From Adineta vaga (Eukaryota; Rotifera): a stretch of DNA of 64,000 bases. Where the stretch lies: the NCBI GenBank assembly GCA_021613535.1, contig CP075492.1:4774001-4838000 (forward strand). The letters run 5' to 3'. The position numbers and the translations under genes were made by a program. Below the pieces are notes generated by a model that was not told the origin of the DNA, searched no databases, and saw only the letters and a list, made by a program, of their open reading frames with translations. This document shows positions 22,948-33,117 of the stretch, piece after piece. Position 1 is the first letter of the stretch. Each line of letters starts with the position of its first letter.

Positions 22948-24804
22948 TTAATGTTTTTGTACTATTGAATACATTTTTGGACATTTTTGTCGTAACTCTT
23001 CAATACCTTGACAAATGCCTTCTCGATGTTCTTTACATTTAATGCCATATTCTAAAAGAATTCTATCATCGATCATATTAAGTAACCAATATCCATCAAC
23101 GCCCTTTATTTTAAATACTTCTACGTATGATATATAATCATCACCCAAACTTTTTAACCATTTAGCTACATCATCGGTAGAGCTCACTGTTTTATGCTTA
23201 TAAATACCTAGAAGAAGAAAAAGTCTGTATGATGTTCGTTCTATGTATTGTCATTGAATACTTACGTTGTGGTTGAGACTCCAACTGTTTGATTTCGACT
23301 GATTTCACACGGTATAATTGAGATGAGTCTTCTAAAATAGGAGGTTTCGCAATCGAACCAGTTTCAACAAATGAACTGCCTCGTGATCGAGTGCCTAGAT
23401 CAGTCGGAATGGAGTTTGGATCGTTGCTAACAGAAGAGCGGCGCCGTGTTCTTGCATCATCATCGGGTGCATTTAACGATGGTGTTGTCGCTGGTGCTAA
23501 TTTGTTTGGTGACCATCTTTCGCCTTCGTATGTAATCCATTTACTCAAACATTCAATAAATTTACTCGCATAAACTTGTTCCACCCACTTTTCTGGAAGT
23601 TTTTTATAACCATAATACGCTCCTGCTAGTTGACCATAGATAGCTGCTGTTGTATCTGTATCATCACCTAGATTGATTGCTGCGAGAACACCTTTCTCAA
23701 AAGAGTCTTCATCAGACCAGAATGCCCACAATGCAGCTTCGAGAGCAGCAACAATATAGCCTTTTCCACGAATACCTGCTTCATAACCTTTTTCTTTTTT
23801 ATATGATCCACGTGCAATTGCTTCGATATCAGCATGTAAAGGTTTTGATCCAAACCAAGGCTTATGTTTTTCATAGAAATCTTCTGAAAGTAAATCTTCT
23901 CTTTTCGCACCGTTGACAGCTGCTACGATCAACGCACCATAATAACGACAGGCATCATATGCTTTCATATCACCATGGGTTATTTCTCCACTATGTCCAG
24001 AATATTCAACAGCATACAGAGGCAGTTTGAAAAAGAACAATGGTACTGGAGCAAGTCTCATCAAAGCTCCATTACCAGCAACACCTTCGTCGCTACATTT
24101 GACGTCGAATTGATCGAGAACATCTAGATCGGAGATAAAATCCAATTCATCCGAAGGAATTTGATATTTTGCAGCAAATTTTTTTTGACGTGCTTCGAAT
24201 TCGACAATGGAATGTTTTGTAGCCGAACCAATATCGAAGCATTTTCCTGTGGATGACATATAACCATGTCGAAACCACCATTTATATCGCACCAGTTGAT
24301 CGTAAGGATCATAATCTTTTCGAATTATCAACGAATTAGCAAGACAAAGTGCCATTGAAGTATCATCAGTAAACTAGATTATACATGGAAAATCCTAGAC
24401 CACAACATAACAATTTATACATATTCATACCTGTCCTTTTTTAAGACCCCAAGTACCACCACCTTGTAAGTCAGTTACTGGATTATTTATCATGAATTCA
24501 TGGGGTCGGAATTCAACATGAGCACCAAGAGCATCACCCAAAGCCATTCCAATCATTGAACCATGAATACGATCAAAAGCTTGAGGATTAAATCTGTTAG
24601 GAGGATCTTTCATTTGTTTTTCTAACTCTTCTGGTTTGATAACCGTTCCGTTATCGTTATGCTGCAGATCAAGCCACGGTTTATCTAAGAAAAAGACACA
24701 TATTCTTTTTCATTCTACAACAAATGATCTGCCTAGATACTACCTGTTTGATACTGATGAGACAAATGCTCGTCTGATGTCGTTCTTGCTTGTTGATGCC
24801 ATTT
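22948..24804 (-). CDS. ADP-ribosylglycohydrolase (DraG-like) with C-terminal SAM domain, 5' end unresolved
   Basis: Exons on the minus strand: 24804-24744, 24684-24431, 24373-23266, 23207-22948, all GT-AG and frame-keeping (about 560 aa in total). Signature residues of the ADP-ribosylhydrolase fold: HGSMIGMALGDALG, FTDDTSMAL (formed across an intron), NGALMRLAPVP and NLGDDTDTTAAIYGQLAGAYYG, which supply the two-magnesium site. The last about 75 residues are a SAM domain (VAKWLKSLGDDYISYVEVF, then GVDGYWLLNM). It should remove ADP-ribose from proteins or nucleic acids, with SAM directing oligomerisation or targeting. The exon at 24804 opens with an acceptor, so the true start lies further upstream and was not found; Met at 24613 is an alternative. 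It could erase marks set by ARTs such as those at 48-61 kb. Confidence 0.87.
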
Positions 24805-25387
24805 CTACAACATCAACCAATGAAATGAATAACTTTTGTGTTCAAGGTTTTTCATTTTCTTTTACAAAGAAAAAGGTAGACAACTTATCGATTACTTTTT
24901 AACTCATACTTTTCTTGCTAACTACCGTTGTCTATATCTTCTCAAAGTTTGATTTCATCGATCTGTACTTGGAAAAAAATCGTGAGTTATTTTAAGTAAA
25001 ACTAACTTACCAGAGTGTATTTTTTTGAAAAAAAAAATGAAGACTGTGAGTGGTTTATTTGTCTTTCTCCTTTACTCACCTCTACATGAGAAGACTCTGA
25101 AATATGCTGTCGCATTAAAAGGTAGAGAAAAGAAAACCATAAATAGTCTACACAAGACATTGACGCATGTTTAAAGAACAGAAACAAGATGAAATCATCG
25201 TTCTTTTCTTTAACTATTCCGAGAAAAATTATGTTGACTAGGAACGAGATCCGATGATATTCATCGACATCTCAAGGACATAGATGTCACTCCGTACATA
25301 ATAACTCCAGTACTAGTGATATCGTTGGTAAATTACAACAAAGAATCGTACTTGTAACAACTATCTTCAGTATTCATATCGATCGAA
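24805..25387. other. Divergent region between ADP-ribosylglycohydrolase and PRC1
   Basis: Should contain the missing first exon(s) of the glycohydrolase on the minus strand, with a donor-like GGTAAGTTAG at about 25003-25012, and the PRC1 promoter. A minus ORF at 25187-25002 shows no recognisable protein. An acceptor-like tatcttcag ends at 25370, 17 bases before the PRC1 ATG. Confidence 0.4.
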
Positions 25388-27957
25388 ATGCTTCAATCAA
25401 AGAAAACATCTGTTTATCCTACAATACATATTCCATTGTATCGTATTTATCTTTTTGTACATTCAATCTTCTCTATTCTTTGATTTCTAGTGAAACTCTT
25501 TCCTTGAAGAACAATGATGAATCGTTCGTTCTTGATCGTCCAACAATCTGCAATGAATGGCATCGTCTTTGGTCTGCATTTGGTTTCAATGATCATCAAT
25601 GGGTATCACGTGCTGCCAAAGTTGAAGAATATACTCGAGTAAGATTCGATTGAAAATCTTATTCTTTTAATTTTCCTTTCTTCCGATTTAGAAATTATTG
25701 GACGATAAGTTATTAACTTATAAAGAACAATTGAACAAACGAGAACAACTTCTTAAACAATCTCTTGATGATTATGAAGATTTACTTGAACGAACTGGTC
25801 TTGAATCTTCGATTGAAGTAACAAACAATAAATTTATTTGATTTTTGATAATAAAAGACTTTCTTTTCTCTGAGTTTAGACTTTATTATTTGAAGAATTA
25901 AAATTAAAAGAACAAGAAATCTATATCGATAGAAAAATGCATGAATTATTAATTCTTGAAGATCAATTGATTCGACAACGAACGGAACTTGAAAATAAAC
26001 AAAAGTATCTCTGTATATTACTTCATACAACTCCTATTGAATACGATGAAAGTTCGTTCTCCTTCATTCTATTCTTTGAAATGTATCATTGAAATAAAAT
26101 ACTTTAGATCATCCTATGTCACTGATACAAATCAATCAAAAACTTCAAGAACATGTCAAAATGCTCAGTGAATTAAAAGTCTGAAACACATTTCCTAGCT
26201 TTTCGTTTCTTTTTAAAGTTCTTTATATTAGGAATTACGTTTAGCTCAAGTATCAACATATTATATTAAATTAAAAGAATATTCTGAACAATTAGAATGG
26301 ACACCACCATCAGCATCATCAACAGTTGAACATCTTCTCCTACAACAATTTGAAGATTGTTTGACTGCAGATTGTCTAAATGAAATTGAAATGACAATGC
26401 ATGAAGTAAGTTTTGACAAGATATTAAAAAAAAACAAATCTATTGTTTGATATCTCATTTAGTTAGAACATCAAATTGAAATTCAGAAAACTCGTTTCTT
26501 TACATTACATAAACAATTGGAACATCTTTATCAACGTTTAGAAAAAGATCCAAATAAAGATTATTGTCTAGCATATAAGAATGGCAGCGAACATATCAAT
26601 GCATTTGTGATTAAACAAGTATGATCAAGCGAGTTTCGCATGTTTATTTCGAGGAGATTATTTTGTTTTTAGCTTGAACATGAAATAGCATGTTGTCGAG
26701 AACAACGAATGAAAAATGGCAAAGAATATTGTCAATCAATTCGACAACAAATTGCTGATCTATTAGACAAAGTGCATTTAAATATTGAAGAACGAACCAC
26801 TCTTGAAAAACTTGATTTCGGTAAAATATTCCATTGTCTTTCGTTCATTTGTACATTACATTTTCTTCTCAATAGAAACGTTATCACCGGAATTACTTGA
26901 TGCATATGATGCAGAATATGAACGTATGTCTCAACTTTATGAAAAACGTAAACCAGTTCTTGATGCGTATCATAAATGGCTTTCATTCTGGAATGAATTC
27001 GTTGTATTTACGGTAAGTTGATTTTAAATTTCGTCTATGTTTCTTTTTAAAGGATAAAATGATTTAGAAAGCATCGACTGATCCTGGACGTTTTCATATT
27101 CGTGGTTATAATGCTGAGATAGAAACACGCCAACGTAAAAAATTTCATCGTGAATTACCAATTATTGAACAAGAACTTTTAAAGATTCTATCAGAATTCA
27201 ATGACTCACCATTTTTATATGACAATGTACCAATTCGACAAAAATTTGATGAAGCACATCAACAAATATCAGCAACTACAATGCCGATGATTACACCAGG
27301 AAGAACACCGGCTACATCACGTTTGCTAGGTCTTACACCAGTTCGAACACAAACACCAGTCACTACTGTATGTTGGCTTTCATTTTTGATCGTTGAGAAT
27401 TGATAATATTCGATTTGGTTTTATATAGCCTCGTCGAGTAGCTATCAAGGAACCGTTTGTACTTGGTACAGCAATAACAAGTACAGCACGGCGTGCAGTA
27501 AAAACACCAGCAACAAATGTAGCTAGAAGATTATTACACAAAGTTACCAGTCACACAGAAACCCCACCAATTCGAGCAAAACCACGACCTCCACCACCAC
27601 CACCACCACTTGCAGGAACATCACCCCCTCATTCTACTGTCAAATTACCTGTTCATGTTCCAGCCTGTACAGATGATCAATCATTGGACTTTTCACTTCT
27701 GCATACAATGAAAAATATCTATGGTCAAACTAAAGTAATGACATCCACTCCTAATTCTTCATTTTTGCCAATGGAAAATCATCATGGTAAAACAGCTCAT
27801 AATCCAATAGGTGAACGTAGGTCTAAGAGACGATCAAAACGAACACCTCTTCCATTACTTGTAAGTTTTATATGTTTAAATTTATTTGTCTATGACAAAG
27901 TAATTTCATTCTTAGATGATTCAAGATACAAATGATGAAACAATCGTATGCCTATAA
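25388..27957 (+). CDS. PRC1: PRC1/MAP65/Ase1 microtubule cross-linker
   Basis: Twelve exons: 25388-25437, 25491-25638, 25692-25817, 25880-26051, 26108-26178, 26232-26405, 26463-26618, 26673-26820, 26876-27012, 27068-27367, 27429-27860, 27916-27957; 651 aa against about 620 in human PRC1. A long coiled-coil dimerisation rod is followed by the spectrin-like microtubule-binding domain with SPELLDAYDAEYERMSQLYE, WLSFWNEFVVF and KASTDPGRFHIRGYN, close to the family signature KASDPNRFTNRGGN. A basic, Pro-rich tail with TP sites (TPGRTPATSRLLGLTP) resembles Cdk-regulated tails. It bundles antiparallel microtubules at the spindle midzone and in cytokinesis. The last exon is short; if unspliced the protein ends at 27935. 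The first exon (16 codons) is the least certain. Confidence 0.93.
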
Positions 27958-28077
27958 TTCGATTATAACTACTTTTCTCGATTTTATTTTACCTTGTGTA
28001 TTTATTTGAAATAGTAGTACAAAGAGATATTTCTTTTATGTTCAATAAACATGTAATATTATGATAAAAAGTATCAA

Positions 28078-28098
28078 AAAAGGCCGGAGGCCTTTTTC
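28078..28098. repeat. Perfect 9-bp inverted repeat, 3-base loop
   Basis: AAAAAGGCC, loop GGA, GGCCTTTTT. Stands out by GC content from its AT-rich surroundings. It could be a terminator-like RNA hairpin downstream of PRC1 or the end of a small non-autonomous element. Confidence 0.7.
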
Positions 28099-28860
28099 GC
28101 ATTTTTTTTCTTGCTTTTTGCACTCGGACATGAAGAACCAATGTCGGTGCACAGGTTTTATACTTTTTTTTCGTATTTTCATTGCTCCCAGTACTTGATA
28201 ACACTACAGAGCCAGGATTTTATACTTTTTAAAGTATTTTTACTCCGGAGCGCGCCGCGCTACGTTTATTCTTTTCGAACTGAGATATAAATGTTTTAGC
28301 ATTTGATGTTGTGCAATTACGTTTCGTACCGAAATTTACAACGATAATACAGAAACAGAACAAACCATAGACATGTGCTCGTATTATATCTCAAACAATA
28401 CAAAGAAAAACTCTTCGTACAACCCTAATAATTGTTAATGATGTTGTAAAGTAATATCATCTATGCCAAATTCGAAAACGGTACTCATTATGATCTTTAG
28501 AAAGCTCTATCGTGTTCCAATGGAAACATAATCCCAATTATAGATTGCATGTTTTGATACAAAAACGAAAATTATTTTCATACGCAGAGAGAAAAGAAGA
28601 AAAACAAACATTTCTTCTCACATCATTAACTAATATATGAAACGTTGCTATTCATTCATCCCTTTGAAGTCCTAGATATTGACAAAAACATATTTTTTTG
28701 TTAAAAAAAATTACATCCATCTATCGATTTTTGTTTGATCTAACTCAAGATTAACACTAGATTTTTATTCAAGTCTGTAACGAACAATAATATGTAAGAA
28801 AAGAAAGCAAAACGTTGATTAATACCACTCGTCGTAGATCTTCTCAAATAAACAAAGCTA

Positions 28861-28896
28861 GTAAAAGTCATATGATATTTTATCATATGGTTTTAC
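28861..28896. repeat. Imperfect palindrome around CATATGATA
   Basis: GTAAAA-GTCATATGATA, spacer ttt, TATCATATGG-TTTTAC: arms of 16-17 bases pair except for a small bulge. No gene overlaps it. Confidence 0.65.
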
Positions 28897-29130
28897 ATCC
28901 TACTATCTATATGAAGGGTGTGGGTGAGGGTAAAGCAGTGTCACCTACACCCACAACACTCAGCTTAAATCGATATTGATGAATTAATAAAACTCATACA
29001 AATATTCAATGAATAAAAACTTTAAAAAAGTATAGTCAAATAAGTTTATTCATATATACATATTATTAATATAAAATCAAATGACAAAATTATAGGTAAA
29101 GATAAAATATGAACTAAAGTCATATGTTTA

Positions 29131-30537
29131 TTAAAATGGATTGGCACTTGAAAATTTTATACCAGTCACAGGACAGACGATCATATCAGAAATTTCTGAT
29201 GTAACTTGATTATTTTCTTGTTCTTCTTGTTCCATCAAGGAAATTGTGTGAAGTAATGTTTTCTTCATTTCATCTGAATTGGTTTGAGCAACACGAGCAC
29301 GTAATTGAGAAATTAAAGATGATGTTGATGAATTATTTGTTACATTTTGACATGCCATTTCTGCTGGTGTTTGAAGTTTTGTACCGAAGATTTTTTCAAT
29401 TGCATCACCACATGCATCACTGACTAAATCTCTTTCTGTTGATAGTGCACAAACCATACTTCGTGCACCGGCTGTTGATGTTCCGAAAATGATTCGTGCT
29501 GCTGCACGGTCACCAACAATACGACCAAGTAAATTGAAACATTCTTCTGTATCACGTGGCATTTCTGATATGATAACATGAGTTTTAAAATGTTCTTCAT
29601 TCATCAATTGTTGAAATAATCTTTGACGAGGATTATCACCACTAACAGGCCAAACAGTTGGAATAACCACATAGGTTTCATTCCATTGATTCATTGCTTC
29701 TAATTCAGCTTTCCATTCTTCTAATTGTGGTTTAGCAGCTATTACTTGAATTTCAGCCGCACGTGCTAAAGCTGCAGTAACTAATGGTAACATTGATTGA
29801 CAATAATTTTGAAAGTCTTTCACACAAATTCTTTTCGTATCTAAGCAATTTTGTATATATTGTCGAGTACAATTTAACATATTTAAATAATGTGTTGCTT
29901 TGTTGCCATCCATTGATTCCGATTCAATTGAAGCTATTGCAAAGTCAATTTTATCAGCCATAATTCTTAATTGACTTTGCCATTTACCAATAGTTGATTG
30001 AAGAAAATAAGGACTAATAATAGTGAAAATTCCTAATGGCATATGTGCTAAATTCTTATAGATTTCATATTCAACTGGTGGTGCTTTTGTTCGTTTCATT
30101 GATCCATCTTTTAAGTACAAAATAAACATTGATCCAACACCAGCATATTGTTTTTCATTATCACTTGCTATTATACACGGATAGATGTTTCGACCAACTT
30201 GATAAATCATATCTGTATATAATTCACGCATTCCAAGATGAATATCACGAGTTGCTAATAATACTTGTTTGGCGCTTGTTCCTCGCCAACCAACAATTAC
30301 TGAAAGATCTTCAATGGTAGGAGCGAAAAAAGATGCCAGCTTTTCCGGATCACCCCATGCTGGAACTGGAATTTCAGTTGGTTGATCACCATCTGTTTTG
30401 GATTTTGAATAATTCACATTTATTTCAATTCGTTTCTTATTATAAGCATCAACGACATTCTCAATTGTTTGTAGATTTTCTTTAGAAGAAACAGACGATT
30501 TCTTGTCTGTTAGCTTGATTCCTTTTAAAATAGTCAT
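29131..30537 (-). CDS. Unknown intronless protein, 468 aa
   Basis: A long single-exon frame with coding-like composition starting at ATG 30537. No signal peptide or membrane span. Alternating helical and beta-like segments; visible pieces include ILYLKDGSMKRTKAPPVEYEI, a hydrophobic HMPLGIFTIISPYF, a WPVSGDNPRQRLFQQLM segment, IIFGTSTAGARSMVCALS and a Gln/Glu-rich stretch before the C-terminus NPF. No family was recognised. Lack of introns beside multi-exon animal genes, and the neighbouring deaminase and cyanase, make a non-animal origin possible but unproven. Confidence 0.6.
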   Translation of the reverse strand: MTILKGIKLTDKKSSVSSKENLQTIENVVDAYNKKRIEINVNYSKSKTDGDQPTEIPVPAWGDPEKLASFFAPTIEDLSVIVGWRGTSAKQVLLATRDIHLGMRELYTDMIYQVGRNIYPCIIASDNEKQYAGVGSMFILYLKDGSMKRTKAPPVEYEIYKNLAHMPLGIFTIISPYFLQSTIGKWQSQLRIMADKIDFAIASIESESMDGNKATHYLNMLNCTRQYIQNCLDTKRICVKDFQNYCQSMLPLVTAALARAAEIQVIAAKPQLEEWKAELEAMNQWNETYVVIPTVWPVSGDNPRQRLFQQLMNEEHFKTHVIISEMPRDTEECFNLLGRIVGDRAAARIIFGTSTAGARSMVCALSTERDLVSDACGDAIEKIFGTKLQTPAEMACQNVTNNSSTSSLISQLRARVAQTNSDEMKKTLLHTISLMEQEEQENNQVTSEISDMIVCPVTGIKFSSANPF

Positions 30538-31106
30538 CAGAAAGATATAAAAATTGAAATGATCGTTTGAAAGGAAAAGTTTATCTATTTATACACTTTC
30601 ATGCATCTAGATCAGACGACGGATAGAAATTAGAACGTTCCTTTGCAAAATTTAACTTTGAGAACATATCTTTTCAAATCCAGGTAACTTTTATTCATAT
30701 ATAAGTAAGAAAAAAAGATTCAAATATGTTTAGCACATGTACATTTAGTCTATTATTTACACACAAACATGTGAAGATAGTAACCAATCGTCATGTTTGA
30801 TTGAAGTGCATATAGTAACAGGAAAGAAAGAACGTCCCATCAGTATATGTATAGATAATAATATGAATAACATTCAAACAAAAATGAAAAATAGAAAAGA
30901 GATAGATCACAATATCCTATCACGCGTAAATTTATCGACTAAAGTTCAAAATTTATAAAATCTAAGCACGCATCACGCATGCAACTTGATGTCTTGCACG
31001 CACTTGACAAACTGTTAATCTTTTATGGATAGACTAAATGACTTTACCTCGATGTATTTTATTCTTTTGTTATATAGTTCATTATATTTTTCGTCTTTAA
31101 ACAATC
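30538..31106. other. Divergent promoter region, no gene seen
   Basis: Between the unknown 468-aa gene (minus) and the deaminase (plus). AT-rich; nothing recognised beyond the expected promoters. Confidence 0.4.
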
Positions 31107-32207
31107 ATGGGATTAAACCAAATGACACCAACTGATAATGATTCTGGAAAACCATCTTTCTTTATTGAACGTACTTTACAAATAGCCAAATTAAATATTG
31201 ACGATGGTGGTCGTCCATTTGCTTGCGTTATAGTTGATCCAGTGACCAATATTATCTTATCTGAAACTGGTAATCACGTGGCACAAACATGTGATCCAAC
31301 AGCACATGCTGAAGTTTTAGGAATTCGATTAGCAGCTGAAGAACGCAAACGACAAAGTAATCATATAACTGTAAAATCACTTTATGGTCTTGATTTCTAC
31401 ATAATGGCTAGTCCTTGTGCAATGTGTTATGGCGCCATGTGTCTTTCTGCACCGCATAGTATCACTTTTATCACTACTCGTGAAGATTATTCCGTTTATT
31501 ATTCTGATCCACGAAAATATTTTTTATTCAATGATTTTTATGAACAAATTTCCAAAGAATTTCATCAACGACGATTACCTACAAAACATTTCTCTGAACC
31601 AAGATTAAAAACGAAAGCATTAGAAATTCTACAACTATGGAAAGACGATCTTAATATGAAACCAACAATCGAACATATAGATTGTCATGATGAAGATTTA
31701 ACAATTCGTTGGTTCAATCGTGTACTTAATTTAGCTCGTGATAATGTGCTACTACACAAGGGTCGTCCATTTGCTTGTGTTATTACTCGTGGTAATGAAT
31801 TAATTGCTGAATCTGCTGATCAAGTCGATCAATTAGGTGATCCTACAGCACATGCTGAAATGCAAGCTATTCGTATTGCAAGTCAAAAACTACATAATGA
31901 ACATATGTTTGATTTACAAATCTATTCATTAGTAATGCCTTCACCAATGTCGCTTGGTGCAATGTATTATTGCAGTCCATCTCAATTAACATTTCTTTTA
32001 CATCCATCGGAATATGAATCAATATATCTTCAACCGGCTGCACCAAAAATACCTAAACTTCTTGATTTTTATGCTGAATATGGTCGAAAAAATGAAAATC
32101 GAATTGTCAAAATGAATCAAATTGACAATGATATTGCAAGAAAACAAGGATTGGAAATTTATCGTCGATGGAAAGAAATTAATATTGATAATCAACAGAA
32201 AAACTAA
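31107..32207 (+). CDS. Tandem nucleoside/guanine deaminase-like protein, second domain lacking zinc cysteines
   Basis: 366 aa, intronless, with two CDA-superfamily domains. Domain 1 (about 15-180): GGRPFACVIVD, the zinc motif HAE at 67-69 and SPCAMCYGAM with Cys104 and Cys107; complete. Domain 2 (about 198-355): GRPFACVI, HAE at 249-251, but the aligned second motif reads MPSPMSLGAM, so both zinc cysteines are replaced by Ser279 and Ser282. Domain 1 should hydrolytically deaminate a nucleobase or nucleoside (guanine deaminase/TadA-like group); domain 2 is probably a structural partner within an intramolecular dimer. Substrate unknown. Intronless and bacterial-like. It is followed 325 bases later by cyanase on the same strand. 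Confidence 0.85.
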   Translation: MGLNQMTPTDNDSGKPSFFIERTLQIAKLNIDDGGRPFACVIVDPVTNIILSETGNHVAQTCDPTAHAEVLGIRLAAEERKRQSNHITVKSLYGLDFYIMASPCAMCYGAMCLSAPHSITFITTREDYSVYYSDPRKYFLFNDFYEQISKEFHQRRLPTKHFSEPRLKTKALEILQLWKDDLNMKPTIEHIDCHDEDLTIRWFNRVLNLARDNVLLHKGRPFACVITRGNELIAESADQVDQLGDPTAHAEMQAIRIASQKLHNEHMFDLQIYSLVMPSPMSLGAMYYCSPSQLTFLLHPSEYESIYLQPAAPKIPKLLDFYAEYGRKNENRIVKMNQIDNDIARKQGLEIYRRWKEINIDNQQKN

Positions 32208-32532
32208 ATAATTTCTCAATTATTAAAACAAAAATCCATAAAATAGTTAACTCGGTTTATAATTATATTGTGTTCTTCTTTTTTTTAATCTAAAATAAAC
32301 GTAGTATCATCTGATGTTTATACAAATACTTGTCGAGTCTATTTATTTCATATCAATATTATGTACGTAGATAAGTATGAACATAAGTTTCTATCATTCA
32401 AAGAAGAAGAAGAAAAAAAGATAAAGATAACGCATTCCTATATAAGATTTACTTTTATGTATGCTATTGTACATTACAGTCTACACTCATTCAAACATTT
32501 CTCCGTTTAGATAATAACAAAAAAACAACAGC
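32208..32532. other. Deaminase-cyanase spacer
   Basis: AT-rich, no gene. Holds the deaminase 3' end and probably the cyanase promoter. Confidence 0.4.
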
Positions 32533-32988
32533 ATGAATATTTCTAAATTAACACAACAATTATTAAAGGTAAAACGTGACAAATGTTTATCATTTGCTGA
32601 TATTGGTAAAAAAATTGGACGAGATGAAGTTTGGGCTGCTGCTCTATTGTATGGACAAGCAAGTATGACTGATGATGAATGTAAAAAATTAGATCATACT
32701 CTTGGAATTAATCTTACACCTCAAGAAGTACATGAATTAACTCATCCACCATCCAAAGGTACATTAATCAAAGCATTTCCACCAACGGATCCACTGTTAT
32801 ATCGTTTCCATGAAATTCTTGCCGTTTATGGCATACCAATGAAAGAAGTTATTCATGAAAAATTTGGTGATGGAATTATGTCCGCTGTTGATTTTACGAT
32901 TAAAATTGATAAAGATGATACAAATAAAGATGCACCAAGAGTCAATGTTACTATGTCGGGAAAATTTTTACCATATAAAAAATGGTAG
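32533..32988 (+). CDS. cynS: Cyanate hydratase (cyanase)
   Basis: 151 aa, intronless, near the usual 147-160. An N-terminal helical DNA-binding-like domain (SFADIGKKIGRDEVWAAALLYGQ split around residues 20-42) is followed by the catalytic C-terminal domain: YRFHEILAVYGIPMKEVIHE and FGDGIMSAVDF. Arg91, Glu94 and Ser117 keep the exact 3- and 23-residue spacing of the E. coli active-site triad Arg96/Glu99/Ser122. It converts cyanate and bicarbonate to ammonia and CO2 as a homodecamer. Cyanase is patchy in animals and mainly microbial or plant, so horizontal acquisition is likely. The neighbouring deaminase also releases ammonia. Confidence 0.95.
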   Translation: MNISKLTQQLLKVKRDKCLSFADIGKKIGRDEVWAAALLYGQASMTDDECKKLDHTLGINLTPQEVHELTHPPSKGTLIKAFPPTDPLLYRFHEILAVYGIPMKEVIHEKFGDGIMSAVDFTIKIDKDDTNKDAPRVNVTMSGKFLPYKKW

Positions 32989-33117
32989 TTTTACAATTGA
33001 AAAGACTTTTGTTATTGTTCTTGATTGATAAATAGAATTCGAATTAAAATAAAAATTAACGAAAGAAAACATGAAGATGATGAAATGATAAAACCATCAA
33101 AGAAATAAATCGAATGG

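Larger units (their letters stand above)
27958..29130. other. Long intergenic region with hairpins
   Basis: No coding sequence recognised. It holds PRC1's AATAAA near 28045, a perfect hairpin at 28078-28098, two related T-rich blocks (ttttatacttttt at about 28156 and 28218), a GC-rich patch ctccggagcgcgccgcgc near 28241-28258 and an imperfect palindrome at 28861-28896. Confidence 0.5.

Noticed and set aside
28915-28960. gggtgtgggtgaggg near cacctacaccc, resembling telomeric TGTGGG repeats
   Set aside because: Only one or two irregular units, no array; similar G/T-rich scraps at 5630, 35714, 50521 and 52523 look like ordinary composition or promoter elements.
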